Shown: positions 49,491 through 62,558 of the stretch, piece after piece | Numbering within the stretch: position 1 is the stretch's first letter | Layout of the letters: each line of letters opens with the position of its first letter | DNA from: Fragaria x ananassa | Lineage: Eukaryota; Streptophyta; Magnoliopsida; Rosales; Rosaceae | Assembly (NCBI GenBank): GCA_034370585.1 | Contig: CP139775.1 | Span: 14,898,001-14,962,000 of the forward strand | Length of the DNA: 64,000 nucleotides | Reading direction: 5' to 3' | Program-made: the position numbers and the translations under genes | The notes under the pieces: model-generated | The model's input: the letters and a program-made list of their open reading frames with translations, nothing else | What the model was told of the DNA's origin: nothing | Databases searched by the model: none

Positions 49491-49939
49491 AGAACTCTGC
49501 TGAATGGAGCTTCATCTGGAAATGCACTGATCTAGTATAATATATATTTTATATATCTAAGTTAATGAACTGCTAGGTTTTGTAAAGTTTAAATTATTCG
49601 GTGGTTAAATCTTCAAGGTCTGTATTTATAGTTTGTGAAACTGGAACCGGGAGCTGTTTTGGTTATCCTAACTACTTTGGTCTACTGCTTATTCTTCTTG
49701 TGAATGCATCCCCTGTAAGTTTTGGTAGAAATAAAGTAGCTACTATGGTTGAGTTGATACTAGCTTCTAGGTCCACCTAGGCCATCTAAGAAATGGTTGG
49801 TATGGGGTTTAGAATCTCAACCGAATGAAGAATCTTCTGTGGTCTCTTGCTTACCCGTCTGTGATCTTACCTCCAAGACAGCTCAACACACATGGGACAG
49901 CTCAGAGACGGGGGCATATAATTAGGTGTGACGGATAGG

Positions 49940-49947
49940 TATAAATA
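49940..49947 (+). promoter_or_regulatory. Candidate TATA box of the WNK gene
   Basis: TATAAATA, about 630 bases before the WNK start codon. A 5' leader with an intron is likely: donor-like CAG|GTACAG near 50169 and acceptor-like TTCAG near 50533, just before the ATG exon. Confidence 0.5.
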
Positions 49948-50570
49948 CATGTCTTGAAGAGACAGGTGATCCTTTTTTAGGTGGAGAGAGAGACGAGGAG
50001 AGGGAGAGGTGGGTCGTCCCTCGTCCCGTGATCGATTTTATCCCACACTCACATTTCCTCTCTCCCTCCCAACCCTTTCCCAATAAAATTCCCAGATAAA
50101 TTGAATGAGAGCTCATTCTTTCTCTTAGGTTTAGGGTTCTGTCTCAATCATCACTTCTCTTAGTTTTCAGGTACAGAAGTGAAAATTTGTATCACAATTT
50201 GTTTGTTTCTTTGTTCCAGTGTTTGATTGGTTATTATCTACTAGCTAAATTTAGAGTTTTTGATTGGTTTCCTTGATTTTTGTATGGTTTGCCATTGTTC
50301 ATTTATTATGTTGATTTTTCTGCTTTGGTTTCGAAATCTTTGTAATAACATAGTAGTTCTGTTTAAATTTTAGTCTCATATTGAAAATGGGATGTATGAG
50401 ATATTGTGATTTTTGTTTTGGAGTATAATTCTGAAAGCAGGGGTGAAATTCTGATTTGACCATGTGAGGCTTAGTTTCTTAGTTAGTGTTTTGGAAGACA
50501 TTAAGATTTTGAAATGTTTGATTACTTGTTCAGGTTTAAGTAACAGGCACGGAGTGCAGCTCCTAAAAGA

Positions 50571-53429
50571 ATGAGGTCAGTTGGTATGGCAGAAGATGCT
50601 GCCGTATATGTTGAACCTGTTGATCCTGATGTTCTTGAAACTGACCCAACATGTCGTTACGTTCGGGTAATGCTGACATCCATTAGCTCTATTCATTGCT
50701 TCTTACAAACGAAAGAAATGCATAGATATTAGTAAAATGAAAGAAAGTATTTATTCTCAGCAAACGAAGAAACTCTTTGTTCTGCGTACAGATCAATTGA
50801 GTAACTGATTGAAGTTATTGTGTGCTAAGTCTACGAATGCATGTGTAACATTAGACTCTGAATTCCTTTCATTGTAAGCAATTGTTACTTCTGGATTTTA
50901 ACAGTATAAAGATGTGCTCGGGAGAGGCGCCTTCAAGACAGTGTATCCACTTTTCTTCTTGTCTTCTGGTGTTGGTTGATTTCTCTCTTCTCTATTGTAG
51001 TTTGATCTAGTTCTGTATGAACCGCTACATTTGCACTTCTGTTTGATTTTTGATCCGATCTCTCATGTGACTTCACAATAGGAGTTGTTGAATTCTTAGT
51101 TAGTTAGATGCTACCCTTAATTTTTGTTAACGACTAGATATAAAGCATTTGATGAAGTGAATGGACTTGAAGTAGCATGGAACCAAGTTAGAATTGATGA
51201 AGTGCTACAATCACCGGATGACCTGGAGCGGCTGTATTCAAAAGTTCATCTCTTGAAATCACTCAACCACCAACATATAGTAAAGTTCTATAATTCCTGG
51301 ATTGATGATAAGAACAAGACAGTTAATATAATCACCGAGTTATTCACTTCGGGCAGTCTCAGACAGTATGTTTATCTTCCTTCACAATCTTTTAGTAGGT
51401 TCATTTTTTTGTTTTTGTTTTATGGTGAGATTAGCCTTGCGGTTAGTGGATCTGATTTTTGATTAGGTACTGTAAGAAACACAAGAATGTGGACAAGAAA
51501 GCTATAAAGGGGTGGGCAAGACAAATATTAACGGGATTGAGCTATCTCCATAGTCACAAACCACCGATTATGCATAGGGACTTGAAGTGTGATAATATAT
51601 TTATCAATGGTAACCAAGGAGAAGTTAAAATCGGAGATCTGGGGTTGGCAACTGTCTTGCAGCAAGCTACAGCCAAAAGTGTAATTGGTAGGATTTTCTT
51701 TTCCTGCTTTGCATTGTTCAATATTACTGAGTGCTTCAATGCAATTCGTCCGTTTTTGTTTTAGGATAGTTTTTAGACTAGTTCAAGCAAGGTAGACAAT
51801 GCTGATATTGAAGACACGTTTGTTGCTATACCTATCTTTTCTTCTGCATTGTGTCATATTCATTGCTACGATTTGCGTTTGTTTGATGCAATAATTTGTT
51901 CAAATGATTCATCTAGGAACACCTGAATTTATGGCCCCTGAACTCTATGATGAAAACTATAGTGAGTTAGCAGATGTATACTCCTTTGGGATGTGCATGC
52001 TAGAGATGGTGACTTATGAATACCCTTATAGTGAATGTAGAAACTCAGCTCAAATATTTAAGAAGGTTTCATCTGTAAGTTGCCTCAGATTAACTTGCCA
52101 TCTACTTTACCATCAGACTTATATTCATCAGGGTATCACTAAGGGTGCATTACACTTTGTACGGAATAAAGCCCGCTGCCCTTTCCAAGGTAAAAGATCC
52201 TGAAATGAAAGAATTTATTGAGAAGTGTTTAGTCCCAGCATCTCAAAGATTGTCAGCAGAAGAGCTTCTGATGGACCCTTTCCTCAAATTGAATGGCTCG
52301 GGAAGACATCGTCCTCTGCCACTTCCAGATATTGTCTTGCCAAAAACGGGAGCCTTTGGAGATCGTTGTGTGATGTCAGAAGGACCTTTGAGCGCACGGA
52401 ACAATGCTTTATCTAAGGATTCAGATGATGAGGAGCCACCAGTGATCAACTTTTTTAGAAACTCTGGTGATCGCGAGTACCATTCCTCTTATGTGGAGGT
52501 TAAGAGGTCAAAAAGAGGCAACTTCTTTTTCTTAAAGGGTGAGCATAATGACGAAAACTCCATATCGTTAATACTCAGAATAGCTGATCAGAATGGTGAG
52601 TACATATTTTAGACTGCTCATTTCACTCTAAGACTAGTTTAGATTTATTACGCTGAGATGTATATAATTTCCTACCAAAAATGCAGGTCGTGCAAGGAAC
52701 ATTCATTTCTTATTCTACCTTGACAGTGATACAGCACTTACAGTTTCAAGTGAAATGGTTGAGCAACTCGAACTAGAAGATCATAATGTTATATTCATAG
52801 CGGAGTTGATTGATTTGTTAATGATGAACTTGATAGCAGAATGGAAGTGTTGTGTCTGTGTTGATCATTTGGTTGCTCAAAACAGAACGAATATGAGCCT
52901 TCGGAAAGACTCTCAGTCGCCAAAGCCTCAAGAATGCTCAAGCAGAAGTCACCAGACTGTTTATGAGGATGCCACTCCCTCAAAACCACCTATTTGCCCA
53001 ACTTCTTTAACTTTTGAAGGCTCCATTCCTCCACCAATACTAGAAAGGCATCCTAATTATGTGAAGGTTGTTTCAAGTTCTAATGCGGTTTTAGCTAGTT
53101 CAACCACCGCAGTAGAACGGCATTCTGAGATGTCATGTGCTTCTATGACCTCTGATGCCACATTTCTATCTCATAATTCTTATGCTTCCGCAGAATCTGG
53201 GTCTTCAGACTTTAATTTACATTTGCCAAATGGCTACAGAAGCGCGAGTTGTCCAACTAGTGTTTCCTCATTCTGCACTGCATACAATTTTGAAGACTTA
53301 AGAAAGGAGTTAGAAATGATTGAACTGCAATTCCAGCTAGAACTTAAAGATATATCGAGGAGAAAACATGAAGCTATCATGGAAACAAGAAAAAGGTTAT
53401 GCCAGAAAAATCTAGAGTTGGTTCCCTAG
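50571..53429 (+). CDS. WNK: WNK (with-no-lysine) serine/threonine kinase
   Basis: Seven coding exons: 50571-50666, 50905-50942, 51138-51365, 51467-51687, 51917-52074, 52163-52595 and 52687-53429; 638 residues. The Gly loop GRGAFKTVY carries the WNK-specific Lys (K43), and the usual strand-3 Lys is Asn (AWNQV, N60), the defining trait. HRD at 157-159, DLG at 178-180 and the TPEFMAPE activation segment follow. After the kinase comes an OSR1-C-like segment (RNIHFLFYLDSDTA, MVEQLELEDHNV) and a Ser-rich tail ending in a coiled coil (EDLRKELEMIELQFQLEL). Plant WNKs act in clock, flowering and osmotic signalling. Oddity: intron 5 has a GTAAGT donor but ends in AC (52161-52162); no AG acceptor nearby keeps frame. 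If that intron is retained, translation stops at 52201-52203 inside the kinase domain. Confidence 0.88.
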
Positions 53430-54649
53430 CCTCCTGCTATTGTTTGCTTTGTTCCACATCTTCTCTTCCACAATTGTAGATAGTTTCTTGTTGGAGAAGA
53501 AAAGTTTAAACGGGTTTTGCCCTTGACTACATTGAGGTGTCTTGAAGCCTTCTTCCCTTTTTTCTCTCCCTCCTTTGTAATTATAGGAATCATCAGATAG
53601 TAAACCATTTTGACTTGTTTTGTTAATCATGCCACATCAAGAAGATTACATGTTTAGTCTTGAAATGAGTCGAATAGAAAGCTGGTAAGGACACCGGACG
53701 AACTTATCACAATGACTGATGTTAGAAGCCATTGCCCCTTACGATCTTGAATTTGTGCTTCAGATGCATGGATTTTATTAGATTTTTCTCACTACTTGTC
53801 TAGATAATTTTAACCTATTTTGTCACTTGAGAGCTAGTATAGAAGTAAGCGGGAGGAGTTCAAAATCAAGGCTTCATTTATTCATTTTTGACTAGGACTT
53901 CATTTGTTCATGCAGAAGCAGAACAAACACTCATATGAAGCTGCAAGTTATACCATAATTATAAACGTTTTGAACTACAGAGCATAAGAGAAGTCAAAAG
54001 ATAAATACCAAGATAATTTCTTTGATTGATTATGGAAAATAAGTAATGGTATGTAATGTGCCTGATTAGACTAATTATACTGGAAGTGAATAACGCTAGG
54101 ATGTCCAGCATCAAGAGTTGATAAACAAATTTCAAGTGGGTGTACGTCAAGTTTCTGGTCCATAGTATAAGCTCGTAGATGATACTTGTGTATATGCTAA
54201 GCAGGGATCACCAATGCGGGTCTGTCAATTGTAAGAACTATTTTTGATGGTGCTCTAACCGTTTTTTCTCTGCAGCCTTTGTTGTTAATTCTTACATTAT
54301 ATATATTCCATGATAGATCCTATTCCCAAACACAATCTAGTCCTACATCTAAGGAAAATGTCAGGTTCTGTTTGTATTATGATTCCGCTACCAGTGTTTT
54401 ACCATGAGATTTGATAATTCTCTGTAAACTATGCCAAGAAAGAGCCACTAAGGCACGCTTATCGCAAAAATCATACTTAATCTAATAAGATGTCCCGTGT
54501 CAGCATGTACATAATCTCAATGTTCTTCTCAATATTGATATCTACTCCACATGCACCAGTTCTTAAAGTGGATATAGCAGATCAGACAATTCCATCACTT
54601 TGACATACAATTTTGCATAAAAATAGCTAAGTAGAACAAGCAACCATAC
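53430..54649. other. Intergenic between WNK and the NUP205 pseudogene
   Basis: Contains the presumed WNK 3' untranslated region (pyrimidine-rich to about 53600). No other gene or repeat is recognised; I could not find the next NUP205 exon here. Confidence 0.5.
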
Positions 54650-57600
54650 CTGTAATAAAATTTTGGTTGTAGCACTGAACGCTCAATAGGACTGTCAAGA
54701 TCAAATTTGAGTAGCAAATGGGTGATATTGGGGGCTGGCCGACTGATATTTTCAATTAGAAGCTGCACAAAGTGTAGAAAAAATACGTGTATAGTAAGTT
54801 GTAATAGTCAACAGAAAAATGTGAAGCTTTTTTTTAATTTTGTAAAATTATTATCTACTTTTGCATGCATGTTTCTTTAATAAAAATACAGATAATTTTG
54901 TGATTCTGCAGTCTATTAGGAAGCCGATTTAAGCAGACAATAAAGTGTTTCACTCGGGTTCACATAAATCACCATGCCGATTTTTCTCTGTACTGTAACT
55001 TTAGAGAAACAAGGATCTGAGTATGACTTTCTACACCTGCTACAATTTGTTCAAGACCCAAAATTTATTCAGAGAGTGCTAATTGTGATGGTTAACTCAA
55101 CCGAAGCCACTTGACACTAGCAAAACCTAAGATCAAATCTGAAGTGATAATCAAACAAATTGAGTAAAAGAAGAGACAATTCCAGGAAGGAGAAGGAAGA
55201 TCAATAAACCATACCAGAAGTGATATTTAAAGAAAGAAATACAGCAGAATCAACAGCAAATGCATGCTTTATTTGATATCCAATGAGGAGAACATATGAA
55301 CAAATGCACAGAATAATAACGTAGTTTTAGCAACTCTAGAATGGGTAGCTGCATCTGGAGTGAAGATTGTGTTACTGTTGAAAGCTGAGATTGGTCAATG
55401 ACACCATCAATATCCTCTTCGCTGATGTCATACCGACTTAACATCCTGCACATTGAGTCATATGAGATAAAAAAGACAAAAAAAACTTCTACATTCTATT
55501 TAAATCCAAATTCTACAACATGATTTCAAAAACTATAGTCATCTCCCAAGCAAATGATTTTGGCTTAGGTAACAAATTAATGTTGATATTAACATATCTG
55601 AAACATATAGACTCCAAAATCATAAAGACAAGCTTCTAAAATAAATATAGGATATACTCACATATGAAAGTGCTGAAGACATGCAACTACCAATTCCCAT
55701 TTCTCACAAGAATCGGCGTAGGCTCTTTGTGGGAATGGCCTAAAAACATGATCATAAATGAACCTGAAAATTCTAAGAGTAATGTTAAGTGAACCACCTT
55801 TTGAGAACCCACTTAGAACCCATCTTATGTGGCGTTTTATGTGGCAAAGCCACATCATCAAAGCACAACTCAACTTATTTTTATATTATTTCTTAATTAC
55901 GAAAATTCTTTTCATTTTTTTATTTCTTGCTTTTATCCATTTAACCCTATTTTCTTTTATTCTCTCTAATCTAATATGCGTGATCTTCATCTTCATCTTC
56001 AATTCTTCATCACCATTTTTTCTCCTCCTCTCTCAATCGTCTAAGTTCTAACTAGGTTCAATTGATCAACTATAGTCAGCAATAAAGAGTAACACATGAC
56101 ACTTAGGCTTTCATTGCGTTGATATTGGGTCGGCTGGGTAGCATTTTGATCTTTGTATCCATATGACTATGATTTCTCTAATGAGAAATCCCTTATTCCC
56201 CCGAGTGAATCTAGATTTCATTATTTTCGTGTTGGATTCAATTACCAGCAACGGAGGAATTGAAGTACCAATAATAACATAATTCACTTTAGTGCTGGTT
56301 CCACTTCCATATTGCAATTCGTGAGAGAGGAGAGAAGAGTAGTTGATCGATGAAGATGAAGATGACGCAACAAGAAGAAAAAAGAAATAGGGTTTAAAAG
56401 ATAAAATGAAGTTTGTTTTTTTTTTATTAAAGAAGAAGATAAACACAAAGTGAAAAAAAGAAAACTGAATTTTGTAAATAAGAAAAAACAAAAATATAGG
56501 ACAATTAGAGGATGTGGCTTTTGCCAAAGCCACATAAGGTGGGCTCTAGGTGGGTTCCTAAAAAGGTGGTTCATCTAACATTACTCAAATTCTAATGAAT
56601 CTGCAAAACAGAGAAACTCCTCATCTCTGGTCAAAATTTCAAAACAAAATGTTTCAAAACAAAGTAGAGGTCAAAATTCCTAAGGAACACTTCACAAAAT
56701 CAGCAACGGTTACCTGCGCCCTCTATCACTCAATTCTCTTTCTTCAGATATAAGAGCATTTAACATGTTAAGGAAGGATATTGTTGAAGGATATTGCTCA
56801 CTCCTTGCTTCTATTTCATTGAGCTCAAATTGCATGTCATATACCTGGAACATACATGAGAGTTTCATCAAACTTTCTGCCAGACTAGCTACCTGAAACC
56901 TAGCCTTAAAACAGAGAATCTGACTCACTGTGTCAATATAGTAAGAAGATACAATTTGGGGCCTTTACACGATGTGAACCAATACTTAAGACTTCCTCAG
57001 ACCAGCTTAAATCTAAGAGCTAATCGATATGCTGCAAAAAAGAAAAGGCTTGATAGAGTAACCAAACAGGTTCAGGCAAAAGTCTAAAAACCAACCTGTG
57101 CAGCCATGGGCTGTGCACTCTTCCCAACATGAGATCCAACAACCACAGGGAGATCATACTGCTCAAGATAACTCCAGACTGTATCTTTTAGGACAGGAGA
57201 CACATATACAAAAGTTGTTATTGCATTACGCAAGGCAACCTACAACAGTTACAGTAAATTATATCAATAACAGTGAAGTGAAATTGAACAAGTTTCTGAC
57301 AGAAACCAAATAAGCCATAATGCTACACTAGACACTCTGGACAGCAATTCAGTACAGCAATTTACCTTTAGATAAGTAGGCACATTCTCATAACCAAGAA
57401 GCTTAAATAAAGGCTCAATATCAGGAAACCAATTATTTCGTTCGAGGGGATTTCCATTTTCCACAACCTGCAGGTATAGAAAAAAGTTATTCCTTTCGAC
57501 ATAAATCAGTGAGAAGATTGTGATGTATCATTGTTATCCTCTGCGCAGAGACAAGTAAACTAAACATGACCAAAGAGAAAAGTTAGAAACAAGTCATGAA

Positions 57601-58523
57601 CTTTGTCTGCCGTTTAATTTCACCTACTCAGAAAACCTTTTGCACTCACTAACCATTTGCAGGACTTTCAAACAAGAGACGAGTGTTTTTGCATCACCCT
57701 TTGGGAGTTCTGGTAACAGGGCACCAGCAGTTTGAAGGGACTGTTTAAACTTCTCGTCGTAAATTGATAAGCTATCAAACGAAGTGCTCCACCCAACAGA
57801 ACGAAACACTTTGCCCTGAAGTAACTCAAAAACCTTTGCAGCACCTTCTTGACTAGAAGCCTGAAATGAAAGTCAATTCATGGACATCAAACTATTTCGT
57901 AAACCATGCTTAAAAGTATTAACCACCTTAAAGTTGTCTACATACCAAGGTACTCAGCATATTCAAGAAAGCCACAAGGGTTTGAAAATTTGTATGGTCC
58001 TCTCCAGCAAAGTTCACAAATGTCCACAAGACATCATTGCCAGTCTGGTTCTTTCTGGAAAATATTATTAACAAAGAAAGTAAATATGAGACGCACCCCA
58101 GAGAGAAAGATGATATATATAAAATACGAGTACATAAACCTTCAACCTCACTAAGAATTGATGAATTATATAAAACTAGATTCACCCCCTCAGTATTTAA
58201 CTTTCAGTTCAAGCTTACCTGGTAAATTCCACTCACAAACTCCAAAAGAGAGACGAGCGGCAGAGGACCACTTTCAGAGGATTGTGAAGTTTGGTTACTA
58301 TCCTGCGAAAATTCATGTGATCCAACCAGGCGATATGGACTAAGCATGCTCATAGCCCTCTACTTTGATTCTTTGACCTGTAAGGAGATAAAACAGAAAG
58401 CTGAATACTGGAAAGGGGTAGAAAGTAATTGAGTAGATTGACTATTATGAATCTAACCTTGTCTCTGGCAATTGGATGAGATAAGAAGCAGGTGATCAAC
58501 TTGTGAAGATAGGCGTTGTACAT
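54650..58523 (-). pseudogene. NUP205: NUP205 nucleoporin pseudogene, middle part
   Basis: NUP205 is a large scaffold protein of the nuclear pore inner ring. Exons on minus: 58458-58523 (YNAYLHKLITCFLSHPIARD), 58219-58377, 57946-58054 (GNDVLWTFVNFAGEDHTNFQ), 57654-57860, 57366-57467 (NNWFPDIEPLFKLLGYENVP), 57096-57239, 56714-56844 (VYDMQFELNEIEARSEQYPS), 55662-55763 (FIYDHVFRPFPQRAY), about 55330-55445 and 54650-54762 (NISRPAPNITHLLLKFDLDS). Defects: in-frame TAG at 58360-58362, a deletion shifting frame after KEP at the start of the 57946-58054 exon, a poor donor near 55330, and no exons between ILELLK and LLIENIS. Both gene ends are missing. A MITE sits in one intron. Confidence 0.85.
55777..56586. 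mobile_element. Mutator-type MITE, family GAGTAATGTTA, copy 1
   Basis: Inverted ends of 65-90 bp (left GAGTAATGTTAAGTGAACCA; right inverted GAGTAATGTTAGATGAACCA) with inner GCCACAT motifs. An exact 9-bp duplication AAATTCTAA is at 55768-55776 and 56587-56595. The 810-bp interior is AT-rich with no gene. It lies in an intron of the NUP205 pseudogene. Confidence 0.88.
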
Positions 58524-58559
58524 TTAGCTTCCAATCATTACAGCATGCTCAACACCAAT

Positions 58560-59350
58560 TTTTTAGGGAAGCGGCCATGGCACTCTTCGTCCATGGCCGA
58601 AATTTTATTAATTCTCAAAATTTTAATGACACAGGAGGGCGGACTAGGCCAAGGCCACTCCTTCAATAACATGTAAAATATCATTCTACCAATTATGTTG
58701 TTAATAGTAAGGCATGACTAGGAGTACGTCTAGGACTCGAGCTGCAATGTGTGCACAATGTAGCATTTTCACGAGTTCGATAATTCTTTAATTCTTTTAT
58801 CTTAGACGATGAGAAATTTAGTAGTTAGTTCATATAAAAAGATAATTGTTCAGAAGTTTTTATTTTTGAGAATGCACTTTCCATAAATTTTAGTTGTGTT
58901 GTTAAGTTTGATGGAACAACAACTGTACGTAACCCAGATCCAAATGTGCCCTAGGCAAAGTTTCAAAAACTTTACTCATGCTCTAAATGGCATAGTTCGA
59001 TCCACACCTGAAAGTTACATAATTTTATTTGTCTTTGGTCATGAAAAGTTAGACATCAGTTAAGATTTCATGAGGTTGAGAGATCATCACATTTGTGTGG
59101 GGGATATCTATAAAAATTGGAAGGTCAGTAGCACATTTCTAGGATGAAAAAAAAATGAAGTATCTCGAATCGTCAAACCATCTACTACAGACCATGCATA
59201 TCGCAAAACTCTCAACATGCATGTTTAATAATTTGTGTTGATTAAATTGAATCTATTGAGATATGAGAAGAAATTAACATATGTGAAGAAAATACTAATT
59301 ATGTAGGGATGTTGGTAGGATGAGACCATGAGCTGACATTCACGTTAAGA
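58560..59350. other. Intergenic
   Basis: No gene recognised. A small perfect inverted pair GGCCATGG ... CCATGGCC lies at about 58573-58598. Confidence 0.45.
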
Positions 59351-59683
59351 TTATATTGTTTCCATATATGGTGTTATTGAAGAGTAGTGCAAGATGCTTT
59401 TGTTGCTATCCGGCCTTTCTTTGTTGTTGTCAGGGCATTCTTTGTTGTCCGGGCATTTTAGGAGACTGAATATCTCTTCCTCAAACATGTCCTTGTATGC
59501 CTCGACAATTTTCAGTATATAGACCTCCTTCAGACTTCGTAACTTGTCCCGATCAGAGAGGCAGGCAAGCCCATCCACTATGACGATGTTCTCTGCTGAA
59601 CAAGGCAATTTCAGACCAACACCATCTGATAGTCTGCTTGACATCCCCTGCCCTACATCTCTGTAAACACACCACCCAAACAA
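59351..59683 (-). other. Unidentified open frame, 110 codons
   Basis: The frame MFGWCVYRDVGQGMSSRLSD... includes IVIVDGLACLSDRDKLRSLKEV and ends in a short tandem repeat, CPDNKE / CPDNNKE / RPDSNK, encoded by 18-21 bp units (59395-59460). The first half looks more like real coding sequence than random, but I do not recognise a family, and no partner exon is evident. It may be a gene remnant. Confidence 0.25.
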
Positions 59684-59689
59684 ACCAAA

Positions 59690-61706
59690 AGGTGGAGATT
59701 AAATACCAAATATCAGTAGGAACACACATATGCAGTGGGGTTTTCAAATGAAAAACATCTGGGTTTCAACAGGATTACAGATAAGAAAGTTAAAACTAAA
59801 CCACTCCATCAGACATTCAAATTTATATGCAGAAAAGAAAGTGGGGTAAAAGTAAAGATCAAACCCAGAAGGGTTTCAACAGCATTACAAGTAAGAAAGT
59901 TAAAATCTTTCGAAACATTCAAATTCACAAGCCACTCCATCATTCAAAATTCTCGAAAGATCTCTCAAAAGTCAAAACATTCAAACAATGTCAATTTAGA
60001 TTATAAAACATATAATCAAAACATTCAAATTCACAACTAAATTCACAATAAAGCATCATATTCTAAATTTCAAAAGATTCAAATTCTAAATTTCTAAATT
60101 AAACCATTCAAAGGTAATCAAAACTTTACCGAAACCATTGCCGGCTTGATTGGTCGAGGATAATATATTAACTTTTTGAAATGAAAGATAAAATATAAAT
60201 TAAAAGTCTTATATAAAAACTTATGACTATAGTGACGAAAATAACCATACGTACCTCATGTGCACGTCATATTTCTTTACTAGCAAAATGTGCTAAGCGA
60301 TCATCCACACTATTTGCTTCGCGTAAAAATATAACGGATCTTACAATACTCAAAAGATTGAAATGAGGTAAGTAATGCTAAACACACCTCATAAGAGATT
60401 CCACGATTATTGTCAAGTGCATCCACCAAAACCGCACAGTCACTTTCCATTTTCACGTACCTCCATCCCTATTGCATGGCAATTTGTACGCTAGCCCTAT
60501 ATGCCTTTGAGATGAGATGAGATGAGAATAAGACTTGCCACGAAATTACCATGGTCCAACCCGACAACCAATCCGGCTTTCATAGGTAAAAAAGAGAAAA
60601 TGCCCATTTAGTACTAATTTTAGCCCTTTATTGCTAATTTCAATGACAATCTCTTTTATGAGCCTATTTGAATATAGGGTATTTTTTTTTCTCAAATGAA
60701 CAAATCTTTTTACTTAAATCTTAACAAACAATATTATTTTAGGACTATTTTGCCCTCATCACTTAAACATGCATAGAGAGAGAAAATGAAAGAGAGAGAA
60801 AGAAGAGTTGGCCGGAACCTCACCGAACTCCGTCACCGGTGACCGCAATCTTGCCGGTCGTCGGAATCTCGCCGGAATTTTTCAAATGTCATTGGAATCT
60901 CACCGGTCGTTGGAAATCTCGCTGGATTTTTTTTTAAATGTCATCTGAATCTGTCGGATCTTGCCGGAAGTATACCGCACCATCGCTGAAGTTTAATTAA
61001 GAGGCAATAATGATGAAAAATATTTTACTGGGGGGCATAAACTTTTACTGAGATTTTACTGGGGGGCAGTAGGGCAATAACCTAATAAACAGTTTATTGA
61101 GGACAATAAATATTGAGAAAGTTTTTATTACCCCCAGTAAATTTACTATAGTCTCGAATATCATAAATTGGAGTAGACAGAAGATGCAATACTGCGAGGA
61201 GTCAGGTTTTCAACACGGTACCTTTTTTCACTTCATCAAATATAAAATTGCTAGAGTTCAAACTTTGATTCTCTTCCCAATTCCCACAATCTTTTACATA
61301 TCACTGCCCCATATATATATACTTACCCATCTCCAAATTACCCTCCAAAACTCAAACCTCACCCACAAAACATAATATGAACCCAAAAATGAAGTCTTGT
61401 AAATAAGAGAGAAACATACCCTTAATAGAGGAATGGGTCGGCGACTGTTGAGCTCACCGCTTCAAAGTGCTCCACCCTTTGGCTATCAACTGCATCACCT
61501 TCTTGTTCCTATCGTTATCAACTCCATCGCCTTCTTGTTCCTATCGTGCATCGCTCTCTACAAAGAACCAATCAAACCCAAAGCCTTTATCCACCAAGTC
61601 TCAGGTTATTTGAAAACACTATAAGTAATGAAACGCTGACCAGCCCTTTCAGTGAACTGAGCAAACCCATGTATGGGTCTCCAACTGAGCTTGTTAAAGA
61701 GCTGCA
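59690..61706. other. Intergenic, AT-rich
   Basis: No gene recognised. Around 60850-60960 a roughly 50-bp unit with CCGGTCGTCGGAATCTCGCC is present about twice. TTTTACTGGGGGGCA occurs twice near 61021-61070, suggesting a small unresolved repeat. The frame at 61433-61624 has no domain. Confidence 0.45.
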
Positions 61707-62305
61707 TGTCACGAGCTTCCTTTTTCCTAAGCTACTCATGCGGCCTTAGCACTTCCCTTATGCTAAGTCAGCCTTACTCATGCAAACACTTTAGCTAGAA
61801 CACTCGAACGAAAGGAGAAGATTTTTGAAAGATACAACTTGTATTAAGCTTTAAGAGAACTTTACAAAGCTTTACAAGTGAGCTTGAATGCTATCCAACT
61901 CTCTATGCCTCAAATGGGAGGGGTGCCTTCCTATTTATAGGCATCTTCCCCCTTGCCTAAGGTTCTAGATAATTCTAGGACATTTACAAGTATAGAGGTT
62001 TCTAGAGTTTTCTATACAATTCTAAGTGTTGCCTTGAGTATTCTAGAGACTTCCGGAGTAGCTTTGAGCCTTTAGTCTCTCTAGGGTTCTAGAGAGTTCC
62101 GGAGTGTCCTAGAGACTCTCTAAGGTTCTAGAGAGTTCTAGAGTTGTCTGAATACTTCTCGATCCTTCCGGAAGCTTCCACGACCTTCCATAATATTCCG
62201 GATGTTTTTAGAATGCTCATGTGCTCTCCAAAACCTTCCTTGAGCCATGCTTGCATCAAAATGCTTAAGGAAACTCCTTATTAATTTGGCGGGGCGTGAC
62301 ATGCA
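61707..62305 (-). mobile_element. Short solo LTR-like element with heat-shock-element cluster
   Basis: Borders TGTCACGAGC...GGCGTGACATGCA (TG...CA) lie between 6-bp duplications GCTGCA at 61701-61706 and 62306-62311. On the minus strand a TATA box CTATAAATAG (61931-61940) has upstream of it, at 62041-62178, four TTCnnGARnnTTC motifs. One of these, 62166-62178 (TTCCGGAAGCTTC), is a perfect three-unit heat-shock element. No coding frame. An alternative is a DNA element with TGTCACG inverted ends; 4-6 bp duplications with TG/CA favour an LTR. Confidence 0.6.
62041..62178 (-). promoter_or_regulatory. Cluster of heat-shock-element-like motifs
   Basis: TTCTAGAGACTTC (62041-62053), TTCTAGAGAGTTC (62087-62099), TTCTAGAGAGTTCTAGAG (62126-62143) and TTCCGGAAGCTTC (62166-62178) follow the alternating TTC/GAA phasing of HSF sites; the first three have GAG for GAA. 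Confidence 0.55.
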
Positions 62306-62558
62306 GCTGCATCTTCGACCCCAATACTCCAACTGAAGCTTCCACACTGACATACCCCAATAGGTACCCACTTTCTCTTCTTCTTTTTTTTTAGTTACAA
62401 AGGGGGCACTAAGACCCAAAAGAAAACAGCAAGAAAAGCAAACAACTAAGAAACAGCAGAGTTCCTAGTTCTCCTAGTTGTAGCAACACCAGTCAGAAAA
62501 ATCATTTAACCGGAAAAGAAAAATCATTTGAGAATATAAGCAATGAACAATTCCATAC

